Shown here: one piece after another, positions 44,602 through 53,371 of the stretch | Numbering within the stretch: position 1 is the stretch's first letter | Layout: the number at the start of each line of letters is the position of its first letter | Assembly: GCF_013415845.1 (NCBI RefSeq) | Contig: NZ_CP058907.1 | Location: forward strand, 5,236,501 to 5,300,500 | Source: Rhodopseudomonas palustris | Lineage (GTDB): Bacteria > Pseudomonadota > Alphaproteobacteria > Rhizobiales > Xanthobacteraceae | Direction of reading: 5' to 3' | Length of the DNA stretch: 64,000 nt | The notes under the pieces: model-generated | Database searches by the model: none | Told to the model about the DNA's origin: nothing | What the model saw: the letters and a program-made list of their open reading frames with translations, nothing else | Made by a program: the position numbers and the translations under genes

Positions 44602-45147
44602 ATGCGCCTGAATCTGCTTTCGCCTGGCGAAATGAGCGCCGAGCAACGCGCCATCTATGACGAGTCGATCGCCAGCAAGCGCGGCAGCCCGCCGCCGCCG
44701 ATGATGGCGTGGCTGGCGAGCCCGGAGATGGCCCGGCACGCCACGCGGCTCGGCGCCTTCCTGCGCTACGACACCTCGCTGACGCCGGCGCTGTCGGAGC
44801 TGGCGATCCTGGTCACGGCGCGGCACTGGACCGCGCAATTCGAATGGTACGCGCACAAGAAGATGGCGCTCGACGGCGGCCTCGATCCGAAGATCATCGA
44901 CGCGATCCGCGACCGCCGCACGCCATCGTTCGACGATCCGAAGGCGCAGGTGATCTACGACGTCGCCCGCGCCTTGCATGAAGCCAAGGGGCTGCCGCAG
45001 CCGCTGTATGACGAGGCGATGCAGCTACTGGGCGAGCGCGGTCTGGTCGAAGTGATCGGGCTGTGCGGCTACTACACCATGGTGTCGATGACGCTCAACG
45101 CCCACCAATTCCCGCTGCCGGAGGGCGAGACGCCGGAGTTGGCGTAA
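44602..45147 (+). CDS. Carboxymuconolactone decarboxylase (CMD/AhpD-fold) family protein
   Basis: A 181-aa helical protein with the CMD core LSELAILVTARHWTAQFEWYAHKKMALDGGLDPKII in its middle and VIGLCGYYTMVSMTLNAHQFPLP near the end. The peroxidase-type C-x-x-C pair is absent (TARHWTAQFEW), so alkylhydroperoxidase activity is not expected; the E-x4-H pattern suggests a lyase or unknown role. A GAGGACAACGAGG box precedes the ATG. It is divergent from an acyl-CoA dehydrogenase, hinting at shared control of an organic-acid pathway. Confidence 0.82.
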   Translation: MRLNLLSPGEMSAEQRAIYDESIASKRGSPPPPMMAWLASPEMARHATRLGAFLRYDTSLTPALSELAILVTARHWTAQFEWYAHKKMALDGGLDPKIIDAIRDRRTPSFDDPKAQVIYDVARALHEAKGLPQPLYDEAMQLLGERGLVEVIGLCGYYTMVSMTLNAHQFPLPEGETPELA

Positions 45148-45151
45148 AGCA

Positions 45152-45194
45152 GTCATCTGGGGCGCTTCGAAAGCGAGCGTCCCTGAATGACGGC
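45152..45194. repeat. Small palindromic element between CMD gene and MFS gene
   Basis: GTCAT (45152-45156) and ATGAC at the right end enclose GGGGCGCTT-CG-AAAGCG arms. It looks like a shortened type B repeat and lies between the convergent stops. Confidence 0.45.
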
Positions 45195-45201
45195 AGAAAG
45201 A

Positions 45202-46419
45202 TCATCTTCGCCCTCGCCGCACCATGATCAGCGCTGCAGCGGCGAGCTGCAGCGCGATGCAGCCGGTGAACGGCAGCGTATAACTGCCCGATGCGTCGCG
45301 CAGCAGGCCGATGACGCCGGGGCCAAACGCGTAGGTGACCTGGTTGATCGCGGTGTTGAGCGCCACCAGGACACCAAACGACGACGCCGGGAATTCGCGC
45401 TGGATGATCAGCGCCGGCAAGGTGATCAGATTACCGACCGAGAAGCCGAACAGCGCGCAGGCGACCAGCAGCATCGTCGCATCGCGGGTGGAGATGAGCA
45501 CGCCCAGCGCCACCGCCTGACTGGCGAACAACAGCGCCGAGACCAGACGCTGATTGAGGCGATCGATCACCACCGACAGCGACACCCGGCCAACCACCGC
45601 CATCGCGGTCAGCAGCGACATCGCCACCGCGGCACGCTCCCGTCCGATCAGCGGATCCAGATAGGCGATCAGGTGGACGATGAACCCGACCTGCGCGAAC
45701 AGAACGAGCGAGAACGCAATGGTGGCGGTCAGAAAACCGAGGTCGCGTAGCGCGCCGCTGCGGATCGCGCCGGAGGACAGCGCCCGCGGTGCAGTGGCCG
45801 CCGGTGCAGCACTGGCGAGATGCGGTGGCGGCGCGACCACGATCGCGACCAGCGGCATCAACACCGCCACCGCGGCGATCGCCGCGGCCGTAGTTGCCCC
45901 GGTGAAGCCGAGCGCACCGATCAACGCCACCAGCAGCGGCACGCCCACAATGCCGCCGAAGCTGGCGCCGTTCAGCGCCAGGCTGATTGCCATGCCGCGG
46001 CGCTGGTCGAACCACAGGCCAAGCGTGTTGGTGATCGCGCCGAGACTGGTGCCGGCCCATCCGACCGCGAGGATCGCATCCACCGCATAGAGCTGCCACG
46101 GCGCGTCGATGCGGCCGAGCAGCACCGTGCCGACTGCCATCGCCGCAATGCCGCCGAGCAGGCAGGCGCGCGCGCCGATAGCGCGGATCACATCGCCGAC
46201 GAACGCCACCAGTAGCGCACCGGCGAGATAGAAGAAGGTCGTGGCGGTTGCGATCTGCGACGATGGCCAGCCATGAAGTCGGGCTAGTTCGGCGAGGTAC
46301 ACGCTCTGGCCGTAGAAGCCGAGCCCCCAGCCGAACGTGGCGACGATGAAGCACACCGCCACGATCCGCCACCCGTGATAGCGGAACGAGGTCTCGCCGG
46401 GAACGGGAGCGGTCACCAT
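45202..46419 (-). CDS. MFS transporter
   Basis: A 405-aa major facilitator with twelve predicted helices. The loop after helix 2 reads GDVIRAIGARACLLGG, a weak match to the MFS motif G-x-x-x-D-x-x-G-x-R, and helix 4-5 carries WFDQRRGMAISLALNGASFGG, the motif usual in monocarboxylate/oxalate-formate type carriers. The substrate is unknown, perhaps an organic acid. It starts 88 nt downstream of another MFS gene on the same strand; whether both are cotranscribed is uncertain. No clear ribosome-binding site. Confidence 0.83.
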   Translation of the reverse strand: MVTAPVPGETSFRYHGWRIVAVCFIVATFGWGLGFYGQSVYLAELARLHGWPSSQIATATTFFYLAGALLVAFVGDVIRAIGARACLLGGIAAMAVGTVLLGRIDAPWQLYAVDAILAVGWAGTSLGAITNTLGLWFDQRRGMAISLALNGASFGGIVGVPLLVALIGALGFTGATTAAAIAAVAVLMPLVAIVVAPPPHLASAAPAATAPRALSSGAIRSGALRDLGFLTATIAFSLVLFAQVGFIVHLIAYLDPLIGRERAAVAMSLLTAMAVVGRVSLSVVIDRLNQRLVSALLFASQAVALGVLISTRDATMLLVACALFGFSVGNLITLPALIIQREFPASSFGVLVALNTAINQVTYAFGPGVIGLLRDASGSYTLPFTGCIALQLAAAALIMVRRGRR

Positions 46420-46507
46420 CGGCGGCGGCGAGCGCGGCCGGTCGCACGCGACGGCATTGCTTCACTCCCTGTAGTCCCGGCTTGGGGCCGGCCGTGTTGT
46501 TGCGCGG

Positions 46508-47755
46508 TCAGACGCCGCGATCGGATAGTTCGGTGGCGGCCTCGGCCACTCGTTTCCGGACTTTCGACCAGCCGGTGATCGCCAGCACGATCAGGCCGAG
46601 CAGCACTGGCGGGAACACCGCGAGGTTCACGGTGGTCCAACCGTAGTTCGCCAGCAGCTGGCCCGACGAGAACGAGCCCAGCGCCATCAGGCCGAAGATG
46701 ATGAAGTCGTTGAACGCCTGGACCTTGTTCTTCTCGTTCGGCTGGTGCGTTTCCAGCACCAGCGCCGAGGCGCCGACGAACGCCAGATTCCATCCGACGC
46801 CGATCACGAACAGCGTCGCCCAGAAGTGCGGGGCGGTGACGCCGAGCAGGCCGATCGACGCGCCGAGCGCTTCCAGGACCAGGCCGGCCGCGACCACGCG
46901 CGGCGCGCCGAACTTGGCGATCAGCGAGCCGGTAACGAAACTCGGCGCGTACATCGCCACGATGTGCCATTGCAGGCCGAAATTGGAATCGCCGACGCTC
47001 AGCCCGCACATCTGCATCGCCAGCGGCGCCGAGGTCATCACCAAATTCATCATCGGATAGGCGATCGCGCCGCACAGCGCCGCGGCGATGAAGCGCGGCT
47101 GTCGCACGATCTCCATCAGCGGACGACCGCCAGCCCGCTCCGCCGGCTTCGGCTTCGGTGCATCGACGCTCCACAGCACCGCCATGGCGATCAGCGCAAT
47201 CGCCGCCTGCACCACATAGGAGAACGCGAACAGATAAGGCTGCCAGACGTCCATGGTCCACTGCACGAGCTGCGGACCGAGCACGCCGGCGAACACGCCG
47301 CCTGCCATCACCCACGACACCGCCTTCGGGCGATAGGAGGCGCTGGCGCCGTCGGCGGCGGCGAACCGATAGGACTGCGACACGGCTGCGTAAAGCCCGC
47401 CGATGAACGTCGCGACGCAGAACAGCAGGAACGAGCCGTACAGGATTGCGACGGCGCCGAGCACACCGGTGAGCGTGCCGCAGCCGGTGCCGATCATGAA
47501 CGAGACGCGGCGGCCGTAAGCCCGTGCGATCCACCCGGTCGGCAGCGTGCCGGCAGCAAGGCCGAGCACGTACATCGACAGCGGCACGGTCGCGAGCGAC
47601 ATCTCCGGCGCGAGCTGCGCGCCGATGATCGAACCGGTCGCGAAGATCACTGCGGCGTTTGCGCCGGTCAGCGCCTGCGCCGCGACCAGCCGCACCACGT
47701 TGGAACGGGCACGGGCATCGTCTTCGACGATGTCGTTGGCCGTCGCATCGACCAT
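46508..47755 (-). CDS. MFS transporter
   Basis: A 415-aa major facilitator with twelve hydrophobic segments. The helix 2-3 loop WIARAYGRRVSFMIG fits the MFS signature G-R-R. The segment QSYRFAAADGASASYRPKAVSWVMAGGVFAGVLGP resembles the family of YceL/YnfM-type carriers found in proteobacteria. Function unknown. A GAGGAG box lies about 11 nt before the ATG. It may be the first of two adjacent transporter genes. Confidence 0.83.
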   Translation of the reverse strand: MVDATANDIVEDDARARSNVVRLVAAQALTGANAAVIFATGSIIGAQLAPEMSLATVPLSMYVLGLAAGTLPTGWIARAYGRRVSFMIGTGCGTLTGVLGAVAILYGSFLLFCVATFIGGLYAAVSQSYRFAAADGASASYRPKAVSWVMAGGVFAGVLGPQLVQWTMDVWQPYLFAFSYVVQAAIALIAMAVLWSVDAPKPKPAERAGGRPLMEIVRQPRFIAAALCGAIAYPMMNLVMTSAPLAMQMCGLSVGDSNFGLQWHIVAMYAPSFVTGSLIAKFGAPRVVAAGLVLEALGASIGLLGVTAPHFWATLFVIGVGWNLAFVGASALVLETHQPNEKNKVQAFNDFIIFGLMALGSFSSGQLLANYGWTTVNLAVFPPVLLGLIVLAITGWSKVRKRVAEAATELSDRGV

Positions 47756-47830
47756 CGGCAGGGATTCTCCTCACACCGGCCGACGACGGCCGGCGATTGC
47801 GCGCGCATCATAGGGCCGGGCCGGGCGTGA

Positions 47831-48547
47831 TCAACCCGCCGCGCCACCGGCTGCCGCATGGGCCCCCGCCGGTTTCGCCCGTACAAACACCAGGATCAGG
47901 TTATTGGCCGGCATCTCGACGGTCTCGCTCAACACCAAGCCGGCACCGGCCGCGAGCTGTTCCAGATCCGCCACGTCGCGCACGCCCCATTCTGGATTGG
48001 CGTCGCGCAGGCTGGTGTCGAACACCGCATTGCTGAGCGCGGTGTGCTTGCCGTCCTGCTTGAACGGTCCATACAGCACCAGCATGCCGTCCTGGCTTAG
48101 CAGCCGTCCGGCGCCAGCCAGCAGCCCTTCGGCGACGCGCCACGGCGCGATGTGGACGACGTTGGCACAGAATATCGCCAGCAATGGCCCGGACTCCGCC
48201 CCGTCGGCCGGCGCCACCGACCAGGCGGGATCGGCCAGGTCGATCCGCTGCGGCGGCCGCAGATTGGGCATCGCCACATAGGCGCGCCAGGCGGCGATGC
48301 TCTTGAGGTGCTGGTCGTTGACGTCGCTCGGCCACCACGCGATGTCCTGATGTTCGCGCGCCAGCGCTGCGATGTGCTGGCCGGTGCCGCTGCCCGCTTC
48401 GAGCACGTCACCCTGCCGGCCGGCGAGAAGCCGGGCCAGCACGGCGCGGATCGGCTCGTCATTGCGATGGAACGCGGCAGCGTCGAGCCGGCCGTCGGGT
48501 TCGACCCGCCGCCCGTCCTTGCCGAACTCCACCACGAACTCCGCCAT
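47831..48547 (-). CDS. DUF938 class I SAM-dependent methyltransferase
   Basis: A 238-aa protein with the Rossmann methyltransferase motif I VLEAGSGTGQHIAALA (about 48-63), an acidic residue after it in WWPSDVND, and the motif IV region IFCANVVHIAPW (about 130-141), all typical of DUF938. The N-terminus PDGRLDAAAFHRNDEPI is also diagnostic. The ATG at 48547 has AGGTG 4 nt upstream, and an in-frame start five codons earlier is less likely. Substrate unknown. It is divergent from the cobalamin riboswitch. Confidence 0.82.
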   Translation of the reverse strand: MAEFVVEFGKDGRRVEPDGRLDAAAFHRNDEPIRAVLARLLAGRQGDVLEAGSGTGQHIAALAREHQDIAWWPSDVNDQHLKSIAAWRAYVAMPNLRPPQRIDLADPAWSVAPADGAESGPLLAIFCANVVHIAPWRVAEGLLAGAGRLLSQDGMLVLYGPFKQDGKHTALSNAVFDTSLRDANPEWGVRDVADLEQLAAGAGLVLSETVEMPANNLILVFVRAKPAGAHAAAGGAAG

Positions 48548-48687
48548 CGTCACCTGCCGCATCCACTATCGTGCGAGGTGTACAGACCCGGCTGTTACAC
48601 GCAAGTCACAGCTCGTCACAATCCGACCGCGATTGCACCTGTTCGCCGCCATGGGCGAATTGACTCGCGAATTCCGCGACTTCTAAT

Positions 48688-48866
48688 GGCGGTGACGGTT
48701 CCCGAGAGGGATGAAAAGGGAATACGGTGCGGACGCAGACACTTTCGCGTTCTAGGCCGTAGCTGTTCCCGCAACTGTAAGCGGATCGTCTTTCGTCGGA
48801 TGCCACTGGGAACCTCGGTCCTGGGAAGGCGACGGAAGATCAACCGCGAGCCAGGAGACCTGCCGT
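48688..48866 (+). ncRNA. Cobalamin riboswitch
   Basis: Conserved pieces occur in order: GGTTCCC (about 48698), GATGAAAAGGGAA (48711-48722 region), GCTGTTCCCGCAACTGTAAGC (48762-48782), TGCCACTGGG (48801-48810), CCTGGGAAGGCG (48830-48842 region) and the B12 box AGCCAGGAGACCTGCC (48849-48864). The element lies about 120 nt before btuB and is predicted to repress it when adenosylcobalamin is bound. Confidence 0.93.
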
Positions 48867-48940
48867 CATTCGTGGTCACACGCGAAGTTGCCGGCCGGGA
48901 ATTGCAGGCATTGTCTTCACCGCTTTCGAAAGCTCGGTGA

Positions 48941-48982
48941 GACCTCGTTCGCTGTGACGTGCCACAGACGTCTGCCGAGGTT
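48941..48982 (+). promoter_or_regulatory. Candidate ribosome-site-sequestering stem of the btuB riboswitch
   Basis: ACCTCG (48942-48947) is complementary to CGAGGT (48976-48981), which contains the btuB Shine-Dalgarno. The intervening strand folds as CTGTG/CACAG (48952-48956 with 48963-48967). No T-tract is present, so control is probably translational. Confidence 0.55.
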
Positions 48983-48989
48983 GAACCTT

Positions 48990-51011
48990 ATGCAATCCCG
49001 ACCCGCCGCGCCGCGGCCTTGCTCCGCACTTTCACGCGCGCTTCTTGCCTCCACCATTCTGGTGCCCGCGCTCTCGCTCACCACGGCTGCCGCCGCGCAG
49101 GACGTGCTGCCCGAGATCGTCGTCAGCGCCACCGCCACTGAAACGCCGCGCGAACACGTGGCGAGCTCGGTGACCGTGATCACCGCGGACGATCTCACCC
49201 GCTATCAGCAACGCACCGCCGCGGACGCGCTCAGCATGGTGCCCGGCCTCAATGTGGTGCGCACCGGCGGCCCCGGCGGCTCGACCGCGATCTTCATGCG
49301 CGGCACCAACTCCAACCACGTCAAGGTGCTGATCGACGGCATCGACGCCGGTGATCCGAGCAAGCCGAACGGCGCTTATGATTTTGCCAACCTGCTTACC
49401 TCCGACATCGAGCGGATCGAAGTGCTGCGCGGCCCGCAGAGCGGCCTGTACGGCTCGGACGCGATCGGCGGCGTGATCTCGGTCGTCACCAAGCGCGGCA
49501 GCGGGCCCGCCAAGCTGACCGGCACGCTCGAAGGCGGCTCGTTCGGCACCTTCAACCAGACCGCGCGCGCCGCGGGCTCGCAGGACAATTTCGACTACGC
49601 CTTCAACGTCGCGCATTATCGCACGACCAGCCTGCCGGTGACGCCGCTCAATCTGCTGGCTCCGGGCCAGCAGCGCAACAACGACAACTACGACAACCTG
49701 ACCTATTCGACTCGGCTTGGCGTCCGCGCCAGCGACGAACTCGCCTTCAACTACGTCGCCCGCTATACCGATGCCCACAAGGGCTTCACCGGCGACGACT
49801 ATTCGCGGTATCCGAACTCGTTCCCCGAGACGTTGCAGAGCACGACCGCAAGCCGAGATTTCATGACCCGCGGCGAAGCCGTGTGGTCGCCGCTCGGCAA
49901 TTTCACCAGCACGTTCGGCGTCAGCTACAGCAACGAATGGAATCGAACGTTCAATCCGAACCCGGACTTCACCACCAACATCTTCACCTTCGCCACCGGC
50001 ATCTCGCCGCCGAGTTCGTACACCGGGGAACGCACCAAGTTCGACTGGAAGGGTGTACTCGACGTCGGCTACGGGCAGAAACTGGTGGTCGGCACCGAAC
50101 GCCAGGATGAGACGATCCGCACCAATTCGGTGGGGGACTACGATTTCGCTGGCAACTACCAGCAGAAGGCGCTGCGCGCCCGCACCGGCAACACGGCGGG
50201 CTTCGTCGAATTGCAGTCGGAGTTCACCAAGAACTTCTTCCTGGTCTCCAACGTGCGCTACGACGACAACGACAGCTTTGGCGGGCATTCGACTTGGCGT
50301 GTCGCCCCAGTGTTCATCGTGCCGACCCTCGAGACCCGGCTGAAGGCGACCTACGGCACCGGCTTCAAGGCGCCGACGCTGACCCAGCTCTATGTCAACA
50401 ACCCGGCCTACGCGACGATCGGCAATCCGGCGCTGAAGCCCGAGACCAGCAAGGGCTACGACGTCGGCTTCGAACAGCCGCTGTTCGCCAACCGCGTCAT
50501 TTTCGGTTCGACCTACTTCAACAACGAGATCAACGATCTGATCAACTCGACCGGCTACGACGTGACGATCGGTGGCTACAGCTACAAGAACATCGGCATG
50601 GCGCGCACCTCGGGCGTCGAATCGTTCGTGTCGTGGCAGGCGACCGAGACGCTGCGCTTCCGGGTCGACCACACCTATACACACGCCATCGACCAGACGA
50701 CCGACCAGAAGCTGCGGCGACGTCCCGACAACAAGGTGACGATGGCGGCGATCTGGAATCCGGTCGAGCGCGCCACGGTGTCGGCGACCGTGCTCTACAC
50801 CAGCTCGTGGGTCGACTACGACCGGTTCGGCACCACGTTGCTCGACGCGCCGTCGTTCACCACCGTGAACCTGGCGGCCAGCTATGAGGTCGATCCGCAC
50901 GTCACCGTGTTCGGCCGCATCGACAACCTGTTCGACAAGAAATACGAGGTGCCGGTCGGCTTTCTGCAGCCCGGATTCGGCGCCTTCGCAGGCGTGCGCG
51001 TCACCAACTAG
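48990..51011 (+). CDS. btuB: TonB-dependent vitamin B12 receptor
   Basis: Outer-membrane receptor for cobalamin. The 673-aa protein has a signal peptide (1-36, ending AAA-QD), a TonB box-like LPEIVVSATAT (about 38-48), a plug domain (about 55-165) with VLIDGIDAGDP and IERIEVLRGPQSGLYGSDAIGGVISVVT, and a 22-strand barrel that includes ATYGTGFKAPTLTQLY. The C-terminus reads DNLFDKKYEVPVGFLQPGFGAFAGVRVTN, a somewhat polar end. The cobalamin riboswitch upstream is the main support for the ligand. The ATG at 48990 has GAGG 9 nt away. No btuFCD or cobalamin synthesis genes are in the window. Confidence 0.92.
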   Translation: MQSRPAAPRPCSALSRALLASTILVPALSLTTAAAAQDVLPEIVVSATATETPREHVASSVTVITADDLTRYQQRTAADALSMVPGLNVVRTGGPGGSTAIFMRGTNSNHVKVLIDGIDAGDPSKPNGAYDFANLLTSDIERIEVLRGPQSGLYGSDAIGGVISVVTKRGSGPAKLTGTLEGGSFGTFNQTARAAGSQDNFDYAFNVAHYRTTSLPVTPLNLLAPGQQRNNDNYDNLTYSTRLGVRASDELAFNYVARYTDAHKGFTGDDYSRYPNSFPETLQSTTASRDFMTRGEAVWSPLGNFTSTFGVSYSNEWNRTFNPNPDFTTNIFTFATGISPPSSYTGERTKFDWKGVLDVGYGQKLVVGTERQDETIRTNSVGDYDFAGNYQQKALRARTGNTAGFVELQSEFTKNFFLVSNVRYDDNDSFGGHSTWRVAPVFIVPTLETRLKATYGTGFKAPTLTQLYVNNPAYATIGNPALKPETSKGYDVGFEQPLFANRVIFGSTYFNNEINDLINSTGYDVTIGGYSYKNIGMARTSGVESFVSWQATETLRFRVDHTYTHAIDQTTDQKLRRRPDNKVTMAAIWNPVERATVSATVLYTSSWVDYDRFGTTLLDAPSFTTVNLAASYEVDPHVTVFGRIDNLFDKKYEVPVGFLQPGFGAFAGVRVTN

Positions 51012-51017
51012 GATCGC

Positions 51018-51105
51018 TCTGTTCCGCCGCCGTAGGCTTCGTCGGCGGAACAGAGCCCGATGCGACGTTGCGGCGAGCGCAGTTTCGCGCGCGAAACCAA
51101 CGTCG
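51018..51105 (+). repeat. Two stable stem-loops after btuB
   Basis: The first is a perfect 13-bp stem (51018-51030 with 51044-51056) that begins 7 nt after the btuB stop. The second pairs CGACGTTG (51063-51070) with CAACGTCG (51098-51105) and encloses the perfect palindrome GTTTCGCGCGCGAAAC (51082-51097). Neither has a T-tract; both precede the intrinsic terminator at 51110. Confidence 0.65.
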
Positions 51106-51109
51106 AACA

Positions 51110-51147
51110 GCCTCCGAGCGCCGAAAGGCTGTTCGGAGGCTTTTTTC
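51110..51147 (+). terminator. Intrinsic terminator of btuB
   Basis: GCCTCCGA (51110-51117) pairs with TCGGAGGC (51133-51140), directly followed by six T residues (51141-51146). The 15-nt interior can form a small extra stem. Confidence 0.85.
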
Positions 51148-51193
51148 GTGCTATCACGCCGCCTCCCAACTGGAACGCGATCGAATTGGAAGA

Positions 51194-51481
51194 ATGACGA
51201 ACGACGACGATCACCGCGCTGGCAACGCCGATCAAAGCGGCGACGGCAAGGCCGAACGCGAAGCCGCAGCCAAAGCAGTCCTCGACAACATGGCGCGCCT
51301 GCGCGCCATGCGGCTCGCCCGTGAAGCCGCAATGCCGCAAGCCGCGACATCGAGCAAGACCAAGCGCACCAAGACGACAGCCTCGACCACCAAGCGAGGC
51401 TCCAAGAAGGCCGAAGACGACAAGCCGCGGCCGCTGTCGGAGTGGCTGGCCGACCAGCAGAGTTCGGGTCGGCGGACCTAA
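51194..51481 (+). CDS. Small lysine-rich hypothetical protein
   Basis: A 95-aa, highly charged protein. The N-terminal half (20-47: KAEREAAAKAVLDNMARLRAMRLAREA) is predicted helical and amphipathic. The middle is Lys/Thr/Ser-rich (TSSKTKRTKTTASTTKRGSKK) and the end is SEWLADQQSSGRR. I do not recognise a family; a nucleic-acid-binding role is possible from charge alone. The ATG at 51194 has GGAAG 4 nt upstream. It follows the btuB terminator, so it has its own promoter. Confidence 0.62.
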   Translation: MTNDDDHRAGNADQSGDGKAEREAAAKAVLDNMARLRAMRLAREAAMPQAATSSKTKRTKTTASTTKRGSKKAEDDKPRPLSEWLADQQSSGRRT

Positions 51482-51654
51482 CTTCGGAACAAAGCTTCGC
51501 GTATCGGCATCAAGCGACGCGAAAATTGCGTGCGAGCTTTGACGAATCCGGTCTAGTCTCTGCGCAGTCATCGCAGTTGAACTGAGCGACAGCAACGCTG
51601 GCCGCGTGTGCGCCTTCGGACCACCCGCGCCAGCCATCACGGAACCGAGAGCCC

Positions 51655-51849
51655 ATGATCGGCTTCCTGCGCAAGCGCCCCAAGGCCGCTGCTCCGAAAA
51701 GCGATAAGAAGCCCGGCAACAGCGAGGGGAAAGGCAAAGCCAAGCCCGAACCACCGAAACCGCCGCCCGCCCTCGACGACGACCTGTACGAGACCGGCGA
51801 CATCTGCGCGCCGGGCCGCGATCGCGACGACTATACCAAGGATCTGTAA
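51655..51849 (+). CDS. Small Lys/Pro-rich hypothetical protein
   Basis: A 64-aa protein: a basic N-terminus (MIGFLRKRPKAAAPKSDKK), a Pro-rich middle (KPEPPKPPPALDDD) and an acidic end (LYETGDICAPGRDRDDYTKDL). It has no transmembrane segment and is probably disordered. No family recognised. Codon use resembles the neighbours, with strong G/C in third positions, which supports it being a real gene. It converges on the ATP-grasp gene with a 31-nt gap. Confidence 0.55.
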   Translation: MIGFLRKRPKAAAPKSDKKPGNSEGKGKAKPEPPKPPPALDDDLYETGDICAPGRDRDDYTKDL

Positions 51850-51880
51850 CAAGGTCAGGCGCCGCAGAGACATCAACACC

Positions 51881-53137
51881 TCAGGCTGGCTGATCGAAAC
51901 CGCGATCGATCCGCGCAAGGGCCGCCGCATCGAGCAGGTGATCGCCCCAGCCCTTCGCGGCCAGGGTCGTTGCGCGTCGCGGCGCGGCAAGAAGGATCAC
52001 GGCCGTTGCGACCAACGGCACGGCGCTGAACCCATCGTGCCCCACCGGCGTCAATTCCTCGGCACTGCCGGCATAGGGCGGCTGCCGCAGCATCAGCCGC
52101 ACGCATTCCCGCATCACGTTGCGACGTGAGCCGCTGCGAAGCGCGCAGCCGAGCAGCGCCTGCATGCCGAGATGGCTGCAGACTCCGTCCCGCGACGGCT
52201 TGGGCGCCGCCGGTTGCTCGCCGAGCGACAGCCGCAGCAGCAGATCGACCAGATCGAGCCCCGCAAGCTGTGCGCTCATCGGCTCGACCAGCCGCGGATT
52301 ACAATCGATGTACAGCGGCCGCGCATCGTTCGCCGGCCGGATGACATCGAACGAAAGCGCTCCGTGCCAGCCAAGCGCGGCGCCGATCGCTGCGACATCA
52401 GCGCGGACCGCATCGCCGCGAATACTGAGCTTGCGCGACGGCCCGCCGCCGGCACCGGTCTCGATCTGCCGATAGGCATGCAACGCCAGGAGGTCACCGC
52501 GATCGAACACCGCCTGCGCGTGCTCGATCGGACCGGCGATGAAGTCCTGCACCAGCAGTTCCCCGGCAAAGCCTTCCGCCGCGCGCAGCTCGTACACCGC
52601 CTGGTCGAGGGCCGCTTGATCCGTCACCCGCCAGACCCCGCGGCTGGCGGTGCCGACCGATATCTTGATCACGCAGGGACCACGCGCCACCTCGATCAAC
52701 TCGTGCTCGGAGGTCACGATCCGGGTCGGCGGCTGCGGCAGGCCGAGCTTTTCCAAAAGCCGACTGAACCCGGCTTTGGTCACCGCGGTGCGGTAGCTGC
52801 CGTAGGATGGCAACGCCACGCCGGCCAGTGCGGCGATGCGATCGGGAGCGCGCGCGAACACCAGTCCCTGCTCATGGATCGGCAACAGCACGTCGAAGCC
52901 GCGCCGCGCCAGCAGCTCCGTCACGAAGCCGAGATAGCCGGCGGGATCGCGGCGCAGCGGCGGACAGCGATGCACCGCACGCACGAAGCGCGAGAACCGG
53001 CCAAGACACAGCGGCGATGGATCGCAGATCTCGACGTGATGTCCGGCGAGGCCCAGCATAGTGATCGCCTGCCGCGCCGAGGTGCTACCGCCTTCAGACA
53101 GCAGCACCCGCAATCGGCGCCCGGCGGGACTCATCAT
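51881..53137 (-). CDS. ATP-grasp domain protein of unknown substrate
   Basis: About 418 aa with a pre-ATP-grasp N-domain (about 8-110: RVLLSEGGSTSARQAITMLGLAGHHVEICD) and a carboxylate-amine ligase ATP-grasp core (about 115-305). Recognisable are the ATP-lid lysine in CVIKISVGTASRGVWRV, ELLVQDFIAGPIEHAQAV and the metal-binding IDCNPRLVEPM. The C-terminal 100 residues are variable. Such enzymes join a carboxylate to an amine or thiol through an acylphosphate. No partner enzyme is adjacent, so the product is unknown. Start: ATG 53137 or 53134, or GTG 53140; all are in frame. Confidence 0.78.
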   Translation of the reverse strand: MMSPAGRRLRVLLSEGGSTSARQAITMLGLAGHHVEICDPSPLCLGRFSRFVRAVHRCPPLRRDPAGYLGFVTELLARRGFDVLLPIHEQGLVFARAPDRIAALAGVALPSYGSYRTAVTKAGFSRLLEKLGLPQPPTRIVTSEHELIEVARGPCVIKISVGTASRGVWRVTDQAALDQAVYELRAAEGFAGELLVQDFIAGPIEHAQAVFDRGDLLALHAYRQIETGAGGGPSRKLSIRGDAVRADVAAIGAALGWHGALSFDVIRPANDARPLYIDCNPRLVEPMSAQLAGLDLVDLLLRLSLGEQPAAPKPSRDGVCSHLGMQALLGCALRSGSRRNVMRECVRLMLRQPPYAGSAEELTPVGHDGFSAVPLVATAVILLAAPRRATTLAAKGWGDHLLDAAALARIDRGFDQPA

Positions 53138-53371
53138 CACAGCGCGCTCATGCTGATCATCCCATCACGCGGGCAGCTTAGCAGCACTTAGTCCGCTCCG
53201 CGAAATTTGTGCAGCTGTGCGCGACCTGCGCCGCTACGCCGCCACGTAATTCAATTGAACCGCCGCGGTTCTCGTGAGAGCGTAGGCAGGATCGCACCGC
53301 AAACAACAAACTCGGGCGATCGACCTTCAGCCCGCACCGCAGAGTGCGGCTTTCAACGAGAGGAAACACAT

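Noticed and set aside
49032..51350. A 772-aa minus-strand frame opposite btuB
   Set aside because: No recognisable domain and Arg/Val/Gly/Ala-rich composition typical of antisense frames; btuB is certain on the other strand.
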